A stretch of DNA of 64,000 nucleotides from Acanthosoma haemorrhoidale (Eukaryota > Arthropoda > Insecta > Hemiptera > Acanthosomatidae): NCBI GenBank assembly GCA_930367205.1, contig OV884014.1:113565153-113629152 (forward strand), read 5' to 3'. Positions 12,890 to 26,189 of this stretch are shown in pieces. Both the position numbers and the translations under genes were made by a program. Numbering within the stretch: position 1 is the stretch's first letter; the number at the start of each line of letters is the position of its first letter. Below the pieces are notes generated by a model. It worked only from the letters and a program-made list of their open reading frames with translations. It was not told the DNA's origin and did not search any database.

Positions 12890-13939
12890 ATTCCTTGGTA
12901 TGTTCCGTATATTGATTATCTCAAACAGAAGTGGTTGGACGCAATGATAAAACTATATTACTTTATATATTACTAATATATAATAATTACTAAAAATATA
13001 TTACTTTTATAAATGCTTTAGCTAATGACTTTTATATGCTTTTATTAATATATTTTATACCTCAACTCCACTCAAAGTCCATAGGTGGAACGTTTTCGTA
13101 CCTCATCCCTCCCCGTTCAAAATTTGCCTCTTGCCGCGAGTGAGCCATTGTATAGGCTTTGAGAGTTCCTTGAGGGGGGGGGGTGAGGACGCGGTGTATG
13201 GCGATAATGGCAGCACATACCTGGCATTCTGTAGGAGGTTGCCAGCCATGGAGAGACAAAGAGTAGGCCTAGTATAGCTACGGCTTAACACCGCCTCGGA
13301 ATCCCTTCGTCCTTCTTGTTTCCTCCCATTGACCTTTTATCGTTATTCTATACCGCTTACGAGGAGCTACAACTTTTCAGAAGTTTCATCATCAAGAGAA
13401 AATGATGAATCTTCTCGACTTTACCACAACCAACTGTGAAAGTATGAACCAGTCAGAGAAGAAAAAAACCGGAACATTGAGATTTTCAAACAGTTCCAAA
13501 CGTTCTCCAAACTAAAAATTTGCCTGATAATTTTTATCCGAAGAAAAAATATACTGGCCATATTCCAAGCAACTATCAACGGGCCTCGTAAGGTTTGTTT
13601 AAGGGCAGATGTCATCAGATCAATCCTGAGTCATCATCTATTTTATTATTATTATTACCTTTTATTATGAGGTTCAACTATAATTTTCTAATCTAAAGCC
13701 CTTTAAACTTTACAGACATTTTTCAAACTTGCAGGGGATATTTTTCAAAAATACGTTTGCATTATATCCAGTATAGATTATGACGAAAAAAGTCGTTTAG
13801 ATTGGGTGCAATGATTGTTTTTTTAAAATTAACCTAAAGAGCTCCGTAATGATTAAAGTCGAGAAACATATCAGATTAGGGCAAGCACTCATGGCTCAGG
13901 TGTTGCTGGCCAGCAGGAGTCAGAAATAAATAAATAAAC
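12890..13939. other. Unannotated
   Basis: Includes a G run at 13177 within a GC-richer patch (13080-13320) that has short minus-strand open frames of unknown nature. The rest is AT-rich. Confidence 0.4.
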
Positions 13940-14677
13940 CTGTGGTATTTGACCTTTGCTGGCTGCCTAGTCGGCCGACAGCTTTATTTGTATTTATTTA
14001 TTGATCTGGCTTCAAAAGATCTTAGAATTTGTGCCCTGACACTGCCTGTGTACAAGAAAAAAAGGGGCAGGTTAGGTATTATAGCTAGTTTACGCGGTCT
14101 TGGAATGACCACGAGTTCACAGTCTGTATCTAAGGGTAGGCGAAAACCGTCCGGATCCCAAAGGCGATGGTGAACCGGAGAGAAGCAGTCTGGATCACTG
14201 GGGGAGACGCTACTAGATACCTTTTGTAGGGCCCTTGAGATCATCGTCTGAATGGAAGAGATCCCTTCCTAGGATGTGATAGTTTTAGTAAGATGAAGTC
14301 AGAGAATTCCACTAGGAAGGCGTGGGGTCTGACATTGCCAGACTAAAGGATAGCAAGGTTAGGAAAGAGAGGTACAGAGGTAATTAAACAAGAAAGCCAT
14401 GGTTCGAGTAGAGCAGTGTTCACTTCAAGTGTCTATACTTTCATCAGCAGATAATTCCTGCCTAGAGCGAAAGAGAGAGGTTTTTATTTCGTCCAATCAA
14501 GGACTACTACCCCCCTGCCCCTAGTGAGCTCTTGTAGTGTCAGGATAGTGAACTAGTCTCCTCTCTCTATACTGATGCCTAAGATTTGTTGATAAAATAT
14601 GGAAAGGTTTACGGCTGTTTTCTGGTCCGTGAAGAGGGTAACTTCTGTTTGTTTGTGGTGAAGAAGTTGGCACAACA
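13940..14677 (-). repeat. Truncated LTR, family L, copy 3 (U3 type 1)
   Basis: Reverse copy lacking its distal end (it begins inside the element near TGGTATTTGACC) and finishing with GGCACAACA. It shares the GAAGAAGTTG end with copies at 57948 and 26190. Confidence 0.7.
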
Positions 14678-15086
14678 AAATGGATGTTAGTTTTAAACCT
14701 TCCAACCCACACCTGGCTATTGGTCACTAAAATAAATTAGTCAGCAACTCTACTGCATTTATCTATCTACTCTTTTAAAGATATTTCTCAAGTGTAAACA
14801 TAATTATAATGCCTAAATAACTATGCACAAGCAAAAACCGTGCGAAGCTTGTCGAGCTGGTAGATGTGTTATGTTTGTATAGGTAGTACACATTTGTAGA
14901 TGTAGGTTAATAGTAGCATTAAATGTAGTTTAACCTGAGCATAAGATGGGCAGTTCCTACAACTGTGTGTACTGTCTCATGTAGAGTGTACTCTAGTTTG
15001 CGGAGTACCACATTCACTCCCTGCACTGCATTCACGAGTGACTCACGTACATGGTAAATAGGACGTACATAGGTACTTAGACTTAC
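14678..15086. other. Intron just downstream of the second CUB exon
   Basis: No recognisable feature other than the GTAAGT donor at 15081-15086. Confidence 0.6.
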
Positions 15087-15277
15087 CCTGCAAGAAAGCG
15101 TACTTGGCCCGGAAGCCCCTGGCGTGCCTCGAAGAGAAGGTTCCAGTGAATTGTATCATGAGCCTCGGTCCGTTGGACATGATCGGTTTGGGCTGGGAGA
15201 CTCCGCAGTAGCTGTCGATCTTCTCCATCCGACCTTCGATCACCACGAACACGGTCACCGAGTCGATGGTGTCACAC
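15087..15277 (-). CDS. CUB-domain exon, C-terminal half (SOL-1-like CUB protein)
   Basis: A 191-bp internal exon. On the minus strand the acceptor is TCCTCAG and the donor is GTAAGT. It enters with one base (G) and leaves in phase 1. That G completes the GA left by the exon at 61649-61838 to give a Glu codon just before Cys3. The 63 whole codons read from Cys3 (CDTIDSVTVFV) through EKIDSYCG with Cys4, PKPIMSNGPRLMIQF and RGFRAKYAF, the usual last strands of a CUB domain. Joined, the two exons total 381 bp (127 codons) and form a phase 1-1 module, the classic arrangement for shuffled extracellular domains. The two exons being one gene is inferred from strand, order, phase and domain complementarity. 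No transcript is available here. Confidence 0.9.
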
Positions 15278-15572
15278 CTGAGGACAATGAATTTGTAGTT
15301 AAGAACTTATCGAAAGATAGTCTAGTAATAATAATACTCAAACATGCAATCGACAACAGTACACAAAATGACCACTTCAAAGCTGCGCAAGCTCTATCTT
15401 GCTGCCTAAAAAATTGTATATTAAATATCATTTCACGCTTCAGCACTTTCAAACACTACACCTATCTTCAATCGTCTCACCATCTCCATGCCTGTATTAC
15501 GGTAATGATTCTTGTTTTGGAAATAATATTAATTTGGGATTAATTACCTCCTGGTGCTAAGGGTCTTAAGGA

Positions 15573-16381
15573 TTGCATCCCAAAACCTTGCCAAAATCGT
15601 ATAGTATAAGAGGGCAACAGAACACACCAGCTTTTTCAATTCATTATCTGGGTATAAAAATGGATAGGCATCTCCATTTCTCTACTCATTTTAGCAATAA
15701 AATAGAAAAAGTACGGCACAGGTCTTACCGGCTATCCCACTTGCTAACTTCACCTAACCTGTCGCTTCGTCTCAAACTGATGATCTATAACTGTGTCCTC
15801 CGGCCAGCTCTGCTGTACGGTGCCCCGCTATTTACCCACTTGACTGACAACACAGCCAAATGTCTCCAACATTTCCAGAATCGGATCATGCGAAGAGTTG
15901 TCCGACATACCTCTCTCGAGAGGTTGAAGAACGTTGGCCTGCACCCGTTGCTTGACGGCACACCAAGGTGGGTGAATTCATCCGCCGGAGACACATCAAG
16001 GTTTTTGACTCATTGCAGCACCTCACAAACCCAGTGTTTAACAATATGAACCAACTACTCCTACCGAATCGATGGCAAGAGACTTTTAGGTTAAGAATTA
16101 GTATGTACGTTATAAAACTAACAATATAAAACTTAAAACAGTTTGGTCAAAAAGGTGAGCCCTATCACCTTTATTAGAGTCAGTTCAGTCCAGTCACGTG
16201 TAATGTGTATCATTATACTTGTTTATTCCATAATATAATTTTTATAAAATAACAAAACCTGTATATAATGTAGCGACGTTACAGGAAATACAAAAATAAT
16301 TTGTAAATAGATTCGCCTGAGGATCTATAATTGTATATAATTATCTGTAAATTTAAAGGGGCTTTGAAAAAAAAAAAAAAA
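15573..16381 (+). pseudogene. J2 Jockey-like element, 5'-truncated, with poly-A
   Basis: Encodes the C-terminal part of a non-LTR reverse transcriptase: YLGIKMDRHLHF, then SLRLKLMIYNCVLRPALLYG and a C-terminal RRVVRHTSLERL segment. A frameshift near 15965 moves the ending out of frame. The 3' UTR carries ATAATTTGTAAATAGATTCG and ends in an A run at 16368-16381. Inserted about 300 bp before the 3' CUB exon acceptor, on the opposite strand. Confidence 0.85.
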
Positions 16382-18907
16382 CAATCTGTACATTACCCTA
16401 ACCCCTCCAAATTCAACTAAAATTCTTTATATTTAGCAGAAGGAACTCTTAAGGTCAAATACAAGGCAAGTTTGTATTGGAATCAGATCGTGGTTATAAA
16501 CTGAGACACTAAACACTATATTTGACCACATTTTCCGAGGGACTAGGTTTTTTTTTAACTTAAATTATCGAGAAAAAGAATGAGATCACATAAATCATTG
16601 AGTCGTGACCTGTGACCCTGAAAAAATAATCATTATTTTTCGATAAAAGCAATTTTTTGTCACCTTTAGACCCTGCATTATTCCAATGATGTTTAAACAC
16701 AATACATATATCTTTAATATTTGTTTAATCAAACAGTTTATTGAAAAAAAAAATCATTTATCAAATTGAGTATACTCATTGCTACGGGGTGTAATACTGT
16801 ACCTGTACCCCATATATGGTCACTGGTTTACACTTTGTGTGTCAGTAAGTATTTATTGATTTGTCCTTTAATCTTATACTATTATCTATGTTATTATTAT
16901 TGTATTATTATCTAATTACATGTATTTAAAAAAAAAGCAATTCATTTATAACAAGCTAAAAAATAAATTAGTAAGCGAAAATAACATCATATAAGATAAC
17001 GAAAAAATGCAAGAACCATTGCATACTTCATACGGACACCAGGTCCATGAATTAACTGTTTTTATATCGCTTAAATAAACATAGACTGTTTCTAAAGAAA
17101 ACACGAATATTGTCTTCAAATACACATTGTAAGTAAATGACAATTATAAATAGCAAACAATATTTATAAAACAAAGAAATAAATTCATTTCTTAGTATTC
17201 AACATATATCCATAATTGTGAGTTAAAATCACTGCTATTACTGTATCGTCATTACTCCACCTTTAGTTTTTTAATCGATGTTAGAATGGATTAGAAATAT
17301 ATTTATAGGACATAACATGTACTTTACAATCAGTTGAGGAGTTAATTTTTTTTTTTTTAATTATTTTATTTCACAATTAAAATAACCGTTAGGAAAACCA
17401 CGAACATTTTCAATTATCCTCATGTAATACATCACTATTTTTTAAAATAAAAATAAAATAGATCACAAAAAATTTTTAAATAAATAAAAAATGTACACCT
17501 AAATTAGAAGTTTAACAACTATAAATAATCAAAATCATAATAAGTAACCGTTAAAAATTAAAATAACCATCCCCTAGACATTCCATGACTTCCATCACAC
17601 CTACGCTGCTACTTATTTCTTGTAAGTTTGTTGTAAAGCATATTTGAACCCCTCTAACATGCTATGGTGTAGAATGGTAGTAACGTCTTATGTAGTACGC
17701 CAGGAAATGTTTTACCCTAAAATAAGCTCGAAAACACCTTTCCACCTCTACGCAGCCTAATTATACCCAATGGGGCACGCTTCAAAATAAAATTGCTACA
17801 AAATAAGTAACCCCGCGTCTTCAGTTTTCATTACATTATCCCACGTATTACAACAAATATATATAATGTAATATACACAATATTATCAAAATCGGACTCC
17901 ATTAATTCTGTTTATATATTGGCGAATAAAAAACTACAATGAAAAAGATGCATTGCGGATAACGGAGGGGAGTGAAATGTTTCTGGGTCAGTTGAAGCTG
18001 GCCCGGTTCCAGAATGTTCCTTTCTCGACTCCCACCTGAGGTTATAGGTGCGACCTGTCTTGGGTCGTGGGTTATATAACTCTACAGTTTGATTGCGTTA
18101 TACTATTTTTCTTATTGAGGAAAGTTTTGCTAGATGGAATTTTTATTGATGACTCAAGAGGATTTATGAAAGAAACAGTTTCGTCTGGGTTTTTAACTCA
18201 TAACTGAGGAAAGACGATAACTTTCCTTAGCTATAATGCTTAATGTAATACTTAAAATGAAAAATAACTAATAAATCTCAGAATTATTAATTTTTTAATA
18301 TACTGTAGATTAATTCTCAATATTTTTTCTCTGACGAAAATGTTGGTATCTTGATTATTATCTAAGCAATAATACAATATTTTTAAACTTTGAATAACCA
18401 ATGAAAAACTTAAGACAAATATAGTATCTTAAGTCGCAATGGAAATGCAACCATGTTACTGAAGAGTTTAATGAATTCTTAAAAGAATGACAAAACATGA
18501 CTACTTCTAGAATTTAAAATAGACTCTTAAGAGCTAAAATACATTTTATTAAAACATAGCGGATGTCTTTTTATTTTTGTATTGTAATATATTTCCTTAA
18601 ACAAATCAAGATACTGATTTGAATACAATGTATCCAGCCAGATTTATATACTGATAAAAACTTACAGTTTCCAAACTGTTTCATTCGTCGTTTGTTGGGG
18701 ATTTTCATTCTGTAATGATCCTTAACTTTAATATTACTAAAAAATCTTATGTTTTGATGACATTCAGTCGTACCGGCAGAAGTAATATAATTAACCTGTG
18801 ATTGTCTTGCAAGTTAAGCCTCATTCTTTGAGTTGGTATACATGATGAACGTTTATCAAGGGTTTGTATGATACAGTTTTGTTCTTGTTTTTTTTTCTTG
18901 TTTTTTT
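16382..18907. other. Intron, very AT-rich
   Basis: No element recognised. A short imperfect hairpin with TTCTGG and CCAGAA lies near 17981-18015. Confidence 0.5.
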
Positions 18908-19088
18908 AGTCCAGTCACGTATAATGTGTATCATTATACTTGTTTATTCATTATATAATTTTTATTAAATAACAAAACCTGTATATAATTTAGCGACGCT
19001 ACAGGAAATACAAAAATAATTTGTAAATAGATTCACCTGAGGATCTATAATTATCTGTAAATTTAAAGGGACTATGAAAGAAAAAAAT
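18908..19088 (+). mobile_element. J2 3' UTR fragment
   Basis: From AGTCCAGTCACGTATAATG to GGGACTATGAAAG and an A run. Matches the last 180 bp of the copy at 15573-16381. Confidence 0.82.
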
Positions 19089-19378
19089 TTGACTTTTAAT
19101 TAAATAAACCAGAAAGACACCTCTTAAATAAAGGTTTTTTGGGCGTTGAAGTTGCAGCCCTCTGCTAAGGGCAGTAATCTCGACCTTACAGAAGTGATAT
19201 CAGTGACAAGTGGCGATAACAAACTGTCTGTTAACAGATGCTGTGAGTACATCGTCGCTATCTCTGGAAAATATTTCAACTGTTAAGGCTTTTGAAAGGG
19301 TAATGAAGTAGCACAGATAGATGCTTTATGCAGTCAATTTTTGGTTCAATTTCCGGTTTCGTTTTCTTATTAAATGAC

Positions 19379-20154
19379 TGTAGTGACCCTAACTACATAA
19401 GTGTTAAATCACCTTATACTCTGGTGCATATATAATGTATTGTAATTAGATGTAAAACATTGTTTTCTAGCAATAAATCATGGAGAGACCGGTAGTCGTA
19501 AGACAAGTAACAGAGGGTCGAAGGTCCAGCAATAAAACGTGAGAGGGTAAGCCACCTGCCCCTAATAAAACCGACCCGGTAGACCTAAGGTCACCTTCGG
19601 GTGGTCATAAAATCTAAAAGCCATGCCATAAACAGTCCTTTAGGGGACAAGGTATCACGTACCTCGGCTCAGGTGTGACATCATAAACATACCCCTTTCA
19701 GCCGACTCCGCCTTCCACTAGGAAGGGGAAATAATATTTAAATCAAGGGGTTTCGCCCTGTGAACACACTCTTTCCCAGTCTCCTCATCTAGACAGCCGC
19801 TATCACTCGGTCACGATACGCCTGGAAGTAAGTCCACTCAGTCTTCTACGAGTCTACACTTTCTCTGCCACACCTCTGCGCCGTCACCCTGTCTCACAGC
19901 CTCTAGCAGACCCTCTGACGACTTGTACCTATTACACTGCCGATCTCCCCCCCAAACTCTGAAAACTGGTCTTATTCTTTATGAAACCTCTAAACCTCTT
20001 CCCCTGAACACAGTGTATTGTCAAGACACATCCCTATCAATAAATGGAGTCAGATATTAACGCCATGGAACATGGTCCATGTTATAAACTACAACAATCC
20101 GCACTTGTCACCAGGGCTAGAGTGATTAGGCACGCCCCTAGTGGCAACCCGACA
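19379..20154 (+). repeat. Solo LTR, family L, copy 4 (U3 type 2)
   Basis: 776 bp from TGTAGTGACC to AACCCGACA, with a perfect 5-bp duplication ATGAC on both sides. It contains an AATATTTAAATC TATA-like motif near 19731. No coding sequence. Confidence 0.88.
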
Positions 20155-22492
20155 ATGACATTTACTACTTCAACTGAATCAAAAAAAAAAATACAGGTAA
20201 AGGTAATTGAATAATTAATAAATTGAGACTGAGGGAAGACATTTTTACTTACCTTTGAGTATGTTAAACACCAAGAACACCATCAAACAATTCTGACTTC
20301 CTGTATAATGAAATAAGAACCTGAACAGTCAGCTATTCCCTACTTTCTCAGGGCCACCATCATTTCGGCCAATTTTCACTGATACGCTTTGATTATCACT
20401 CATAATAAATTAACGGTAAATAATGAACCCTGAGACAAAAGTTCTATTGCAAAACATAGCAAAATTCGTCATAATGATTGAATGTTATAAAGTAATTGAG
20501 CTGTTAATTTAAGCTAAATAACTGAAGCTAAGCTGGTCTCGTGAACTTTATTTGAAATAAATAAAATGGAATCTTGAATCGGATATTATTCACTATAAGA
20601 AATAGCAAAGGCTCTTATAGTGTGGATTTAGCACTCAGCGACATAGCGGAATGAAATTTGCCGCCTAAATCCGATCATGTCAATTTGACCGAAAGCTTTG
20701 TCACAGTACAAATTTAATTTGCTCCCCCCCCACTACGAAATCACTACCCCGATATCAAATTACGTACGGGCTGATAATAGCTCAGCTTTTGGCCATGGAC
20801 TGGGTCCGATTCGAGGCACGAATACTGTCACCACACTGTCAGTTCAGTGACTCAGGTGGCTCATCACATATGAATGAATCTTTCTCTGTGCTTCAATATG
20901 TTTATTTATTATCTATATATAAAATAGTGGGTATGTATAGATCTATAGTTGTGGAAAATGTTGAGGTTGTAGTTATGCTATTTTTCTGAATTTGATCTTG
21001 ACTTCTACTGAACAGAAAGAGCAGTTTGTGTTTGCGTCAAAGTCTTATATTTATTTCACTGGCTCTAAAATAGCTGTTATTATTTACAAAATACTTAATT
21101 CTCAAGTTGAAAGCTAAAGTTCGTATGGAAATATTTCTAGCCATGAAGGTAAGTAATGCAGCGTTAACGATGTAAAAACTAAAAATTTGATTCTTTTCAA
21201 AATGAGAAACTGTAATCATACTTTCTTAGAATTATATAAGCCATACTTACAAAACCCTATGTCACAAATATTAAGATTCAGTTTCATCTAATACTGCCAC
21301 AGACTCGTATATAGCTAAAACCAAAAATACACAACCTAATTTTGAAAACGACAGGTTCAATGAAGTTACCTGAAAGTGGTTTTGCTAAGGTTATTTTTTC
21401 GATTTACTAATCTTGAGAACGCAAGCATGCTCAAATTTATCAGGATACGTTGATTAAGTTTCAAAGATTCATAAGTCTAAGTAAATGGCTTAGCTTTGCA
21501 TTCGTTTAATTAACCAGACCACAAAGCGGGTTTAATTAAACCCGGACAATCCGCTGATCGACTGCTCCGGCCTAGACATGATCCAATCTACTTTCAAACT
21601 ACTTGATTTTACAATTTAAATATTATTATTCTCAAACAAATCAGAAAAGTAGAAAGAAAAAAACAGCACTTCAAAGATATCGTTTCTCCAAGTTTGTTCT
21701 ATTTGGTGCAGTGAAAGGTTTTAAAAACTCTAGCCTGTCGTGTCCAATGTTCTGCATTTGACGGCCTTTGCCGGGAGAAAAAAATAAATAGCTTTCAAAT
21801 GCAAAATAAAACCTCCGCGCTCCAAACAATGGTTTTATACAATGGAAATGCGTTAGCAACAACTACAATAAAAGTGTATTATTACATTCAGCGGCTAAAT
21901 TTTGAAACTACTGCAATGCTAGAAGCAGCATAGAGCTCTACGCATTCTAAACAGAAATAAAAGTTACCTGCTGTGAGCGGTACGTCTTATGTAGGCGCTG
22001 CATTAAAAATCAAAACAGAAAAAAACAATAATGAATTCGAAATGATGATCATTTAATTTTATTTTTATTTTAGCATTTCAATTTTTAAAATTCCCATTAA
22101 GGGTGGAAAAGGCCACTCACTTATACTGGCAGAATAAAACATATTGGAGCCTATAAAGCTGTTTAATAATTATACCATTCCACTATCCGGTAGTATTTTT
22201 TTTAAACTGTTGCACCATATGAAATATAAGTTTATTCCTAGGATATTCAACCAAGGTGAAGTTAGGAGAGTGCTTGGGGGGGGGGGGTCTACTCGGGGCG
22301 GCACTTGAGGTGTCACAGAGCACGTCTGGCTCCGAGGACTTGAGGTTCTCTAAGAACATTCACAGCTTTGTGAACATCAGCGGATGCCTGAAATATTGGT
22401 AGGCATCATGGCTGAAAATACATGTCCTGCCTACCAGACAGGTGAGACTAGGGTGCCGCCAAAGCCCCACCTTAATATATATATATATATAT
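20155..22492. other. Intron, mostly AT-rich
   Basis: A GC-richer patch with a G run at 22276 precedes a TA repeat at 22476-22492. Nothing else identified. Confidence 0.45.
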
Positions 22493-22941
22493 TGTAACAT
22501 TCATGATATTTGAGAATATCATGACCAGCCACCCTCCCACTTTGTCCAGCATCTGCCCTTATGCTCTTAGGAGTGGGGATGGGATAAAAGGGTCAGTCTT
22601 AGCCAAGAGCCAGAGAGCAAAGCAGAGCAAGCTCCCGTTCCGTTGACGGTCATCAACACAAGCAGAAGAAGAAGAAGAAGAAGAAGAAGGTTACACGGAT
22701 ATCATCGATTGGGTGATATAGATATTGTTTTTTATTATGGATCCATTAAAAAGAGATTGAGCTCAATTATCATTTTTTTTATATAACTAATTAGTAGTAA
22801 CTATCCTTGTTCAAAAGGAATTGAATATTTTTTTATATAATTAATGTCAGCACTATTTATAATTATAATTATTTGTTATAACCATTTTACTTGTATATAT
22901 TTCACAATTCCCAGTTTCTCAATTTATTAATAACTATAACA
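22493..22941 (+). repeat. Possible solo LTR of another family
   Basis: Opens TGTAACATTC with an internal inverted repeat (ATGATATTTGAGAATATCAT), contains a GGGATAAAAGGG promoter-like box near 22579 and an AGAAGA run, and could close at TATAACA. No target duplication is visible, so the boundaries are tentative. Confidence 0.35.
22669..22690. repeat. (AGA)n microsatellite
   Basis: About seven AGA units, inside the possible LTR at 22493-22941. Confidence 0.9.
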
Positions 22942-23483
22942 TTAGCCTTGAGATCGGGCGATTCAATCGGGATAATTTCCTATGTCAAAGACATAAAAAC
23001 AAGTTGAATTAAAGATCTCATGACGGACCTACCAAATTAGTTAAGGTCAATTGATATAATAAATTAGAAAATAAAATGGTAGAAAATGAGGTAGGTTTCA
23101 ATATATTCCCTGTGATTTAAAGCATTAAACTTATTGGCAAATTTATTTTTACAAAGCACTTTAAAATAATAATAACAGTTAAACTTATTGAAAAATCGCT
23201 GTTGTAAAACAAAGAAAATTATAGTGAGTAATCGGGCATCGATGAGCCTTGTGGTCCACATGCACTAAAACAAAAATTATAATCATGAAATAGTTATAAG
23301 GGCGTTGAAGTTATTATTTTCAACTGATTCGCTTTATTGCAACACGCCAGCCTTACATCAAAACCTCTATAATCGTGTTTAATACCATTTCTTACATGAT
23401 TTATCAGACTTTAATTAAAGATTTAAAGGGCTTTTTAAAAGGGTAAACTAAAAACAGGACCAAATTTCAATCATTCGTATTAT

Positions 23484-23555
23484 GACATACACTAGCACTA
23501 CAGTTATGACTTACACTAGCACTAGAGTTATGACTTGCACTAGCACTAGAGTTAT
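23484..23555. repeat. Short tandem repeat, about 26 bp x 3
   Basis: Three successive copies of TTATGACTTACACTAGCACTA with small changes. Confidence 0.85.
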
Positions 23556-23761
23556 GTTTAAACTTATTCTAAACCCTTTATATTGGAGCTTGGTACCGTT
23601 CTTTTCATAATTGACCTCACTTTAGACCAATACTGCTTTTTTTTTTTATTTTATAAGCTTAATAATACTTAAAATTTTAGTGATAATGTTCCTAATTATT
23701 TATTTCACGTTTCTTGCTTTATTAAATTATATTATTATTGTGTTATAAAGTATTATAACAT

Positions 23762-24615
23762 TGTAGCGACCGCTTACTACATAAGATAAACCACCCTATA
23801 CTCTATTGTATGTATATATATTGTAAACAGATGTAAATAACATTACCAAAATATAAATCATAGTAAATATGTCAAACAGTAAAAAATGCGTGGGTGCCAA
23901 TTAGTTATATGAGCTGGGACACCAGCTGTCAGGCAGGTATAAGACCCAACCACCCAACGGCTCTGCCAGGGAACAAAGGAAAGCCACATCATTGGCCACT
24001 ATAATGACGATGATGATTAGCTGCTGACAAGGTCAGCTGGGTGTTTAAGGCCGGCGGTTTGGGGCCTGTATATCATTCTCCTGACAGCTAACGGCTCGTG
24101 GCTGCTCTGCTTGAAATTCTGAAACTTGACTGCTTCTTTATAAAAACCTTTGCATCTTTTTCTCTCCTCACCTCGCTACGTTTTAGTCCGGCGTTGTTAG
24201 ACCCCACACCTTCCTAGTGAGAATCTCGCTAAAACTAGCAGCTTCTTGGGAGAGACCTCTCCCTCGCGGACAACGGTTGTCGCGGCCCTGCAAACTTACC
24301 AAGCAGTGTTTCCCACGGCAATCCAGTCTGCCTCTCTCCGGTTTACACTTGCCTTTGAGATGCGGACGGATTTCGCCTACCCTCAGATGCCGAATGTGAA
24401 TTCGTGGTCATTCCAAGACCACATAAACTACCTACAATAACTACCCTGTACCTCTTCTCCTGAACATAGTGCATTGTCGGGGCACATACCTATCAAAAAC
24501 GGAGTCAGATAGTAAAGCCGTCATGAAACGATTGTCCAGGTTATAAGCTCAAACAACCCCCACTTTGTCACCAGGACTAGGGTAACCAGGCAACCCCCTT
24601 TGTGACGACCCGACA
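23762..24615 (+). repeat. Solo LTR, family L, copy 5 (U3 type 2)
   Basis: 854 bp from TGTAGCGACCGC to ACCCGACA, with a perfect 5-bp duplication AACAT. A GTGTTTAAGG TATA-like motif lies near 24041, followed by the shared block. Confidence 0.9.
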
Positions 24616-26189
24616 AACATGTTTCATGTTTCGAAGCTTTTATATTTGTGTTAGCTATTATTCGTTTCAGAATTAATCCAGCTTTTATGTAATGCCCTCT
24701 GAATTATGAACTTTTACAACGTTTTGAAATTAATAACAAATCGTCTTTTCCGTGCTTCATACCATTCTTTTCGGAATTCATCAAACTTGAATGTAACACT
24801 GTTTGAATTTATATGTTTACTCAGCCAATGGATAACAAAAAAATACCATAAGAAAAAAAAATATTTGCTTATTGTAATATCTGGTGAAAGGTTGATCATT
24901 TACATATTATATAGTACGTAAAGATGAAAATTCTCTTTGATCAAATATGAACGAAAGAAACGGAATTGCACCTTTGGTAAAGACAAACGTGACTGTCCCA
25001 TTTCCAATTTCGTTAAGAAGGGACTTATCAAAGTTGCATAAGCCATCCTGTGGGAAACCTTTGCAATTCGGTTTAGATAACTTATTTAAGAATGTCTTCC
25101 AGTAGGAGGTAGCGTGCTACCCTCTTAAGAGTACAAGAACATTTCCAAGGAATGTGGTTCATCGTTATTTTCTAACACTCACCACATGTTCCCTATTAAG
25201 TTTTAATGTAGTATAATACAATTCAGTCATATTAATAGACTTCATTTAGGGATACTGACACTCAACAATAAATTTTAAAGGAGATTTCCTAGTCATAAAG
25301 TCGAGATTCAATAGTTGGTTTGCAACAAACGATGATGAAATTATTTTCTCCAGTGTTTCTTTCGTAAAATAGATCCGTATTACAATAATGTAGAGGGATT
25401 ATATTCCTGTGGTTTTTCAGGTGAAAAAAAAATGTATGTTTGAGTATGTTACGTAGAAGGCAAACATTGGAGCTCGCTTTCACAAAAATATTATATAGTA
25501 CAATTATATTTCATCAAAATTTTATCCCAGAAGTTGTTACCTTATTGACTACGTACAATGGTTACCTTATGGGTCCAGCTTGAATGAAGTCAATGAATTT
25601 TGGGTGATTCAGTTAAACCGGTTTTTATATTATTAATTTTGTTTCTTTATCTTAGAAAAAAATCTCTTACTGTCTGTTATAACTATTTAGAATTTAGTAA
25701 TTGTAAACCACAAAATTTTATCTTTATCTTAAAGTTTAAAAGGTTGTAGCTAAAAATAGCCGATTGACAATTATGTTTTGAACGAAGAAAGTTTGTTTTA
25801 AAGTTGAACAGGAAGTTCTAACACAGTTTAATTGCTTTAAGTTATAGCTTCATCATTTCTAATTAACAGCTTGAAATTTAAAACTTCTGGTATTGTTATT
25901 AAGATCTGGCCAATTACCACACACACGATCCTCCTATATGAATTGTTTTCATTGAGAGCGTGTAGTAACGTATTTACGTAAATTTAATTAAGAACTAAAA
26001 TCACTTCAAAGTGTCATGCAGGCTATTGTTACTCACAAGCAGCGTGGTACGCCCGAATGCTTCCGATTGACTGAGTCGTCGTCCTGACTGAGTAAAACTG
26101 ATGAATACTTAGGCCAGCGACCGTGTACCTTCAGATCGGTGGCTATAAGCTAATAATGATGAGACATAAGTACTCTTATTGTAAGCTAT
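24616..26189. other. Intron, AT-rich
   Basis: No feature recognised. Confidence 0.5.

Noticed and set aside
15124..15543. Plus-strand open frame of 139 codons
   Set aside because: It is the shadow of the CUB exon on the minus strand and runs on into intron.
19379..24615. A full LTR element formed by the two plus-strand LTRs at 19379 and 23762
   Set aside because: Each has its own, different 5-bp target duplication and there is no coding sequence between them.
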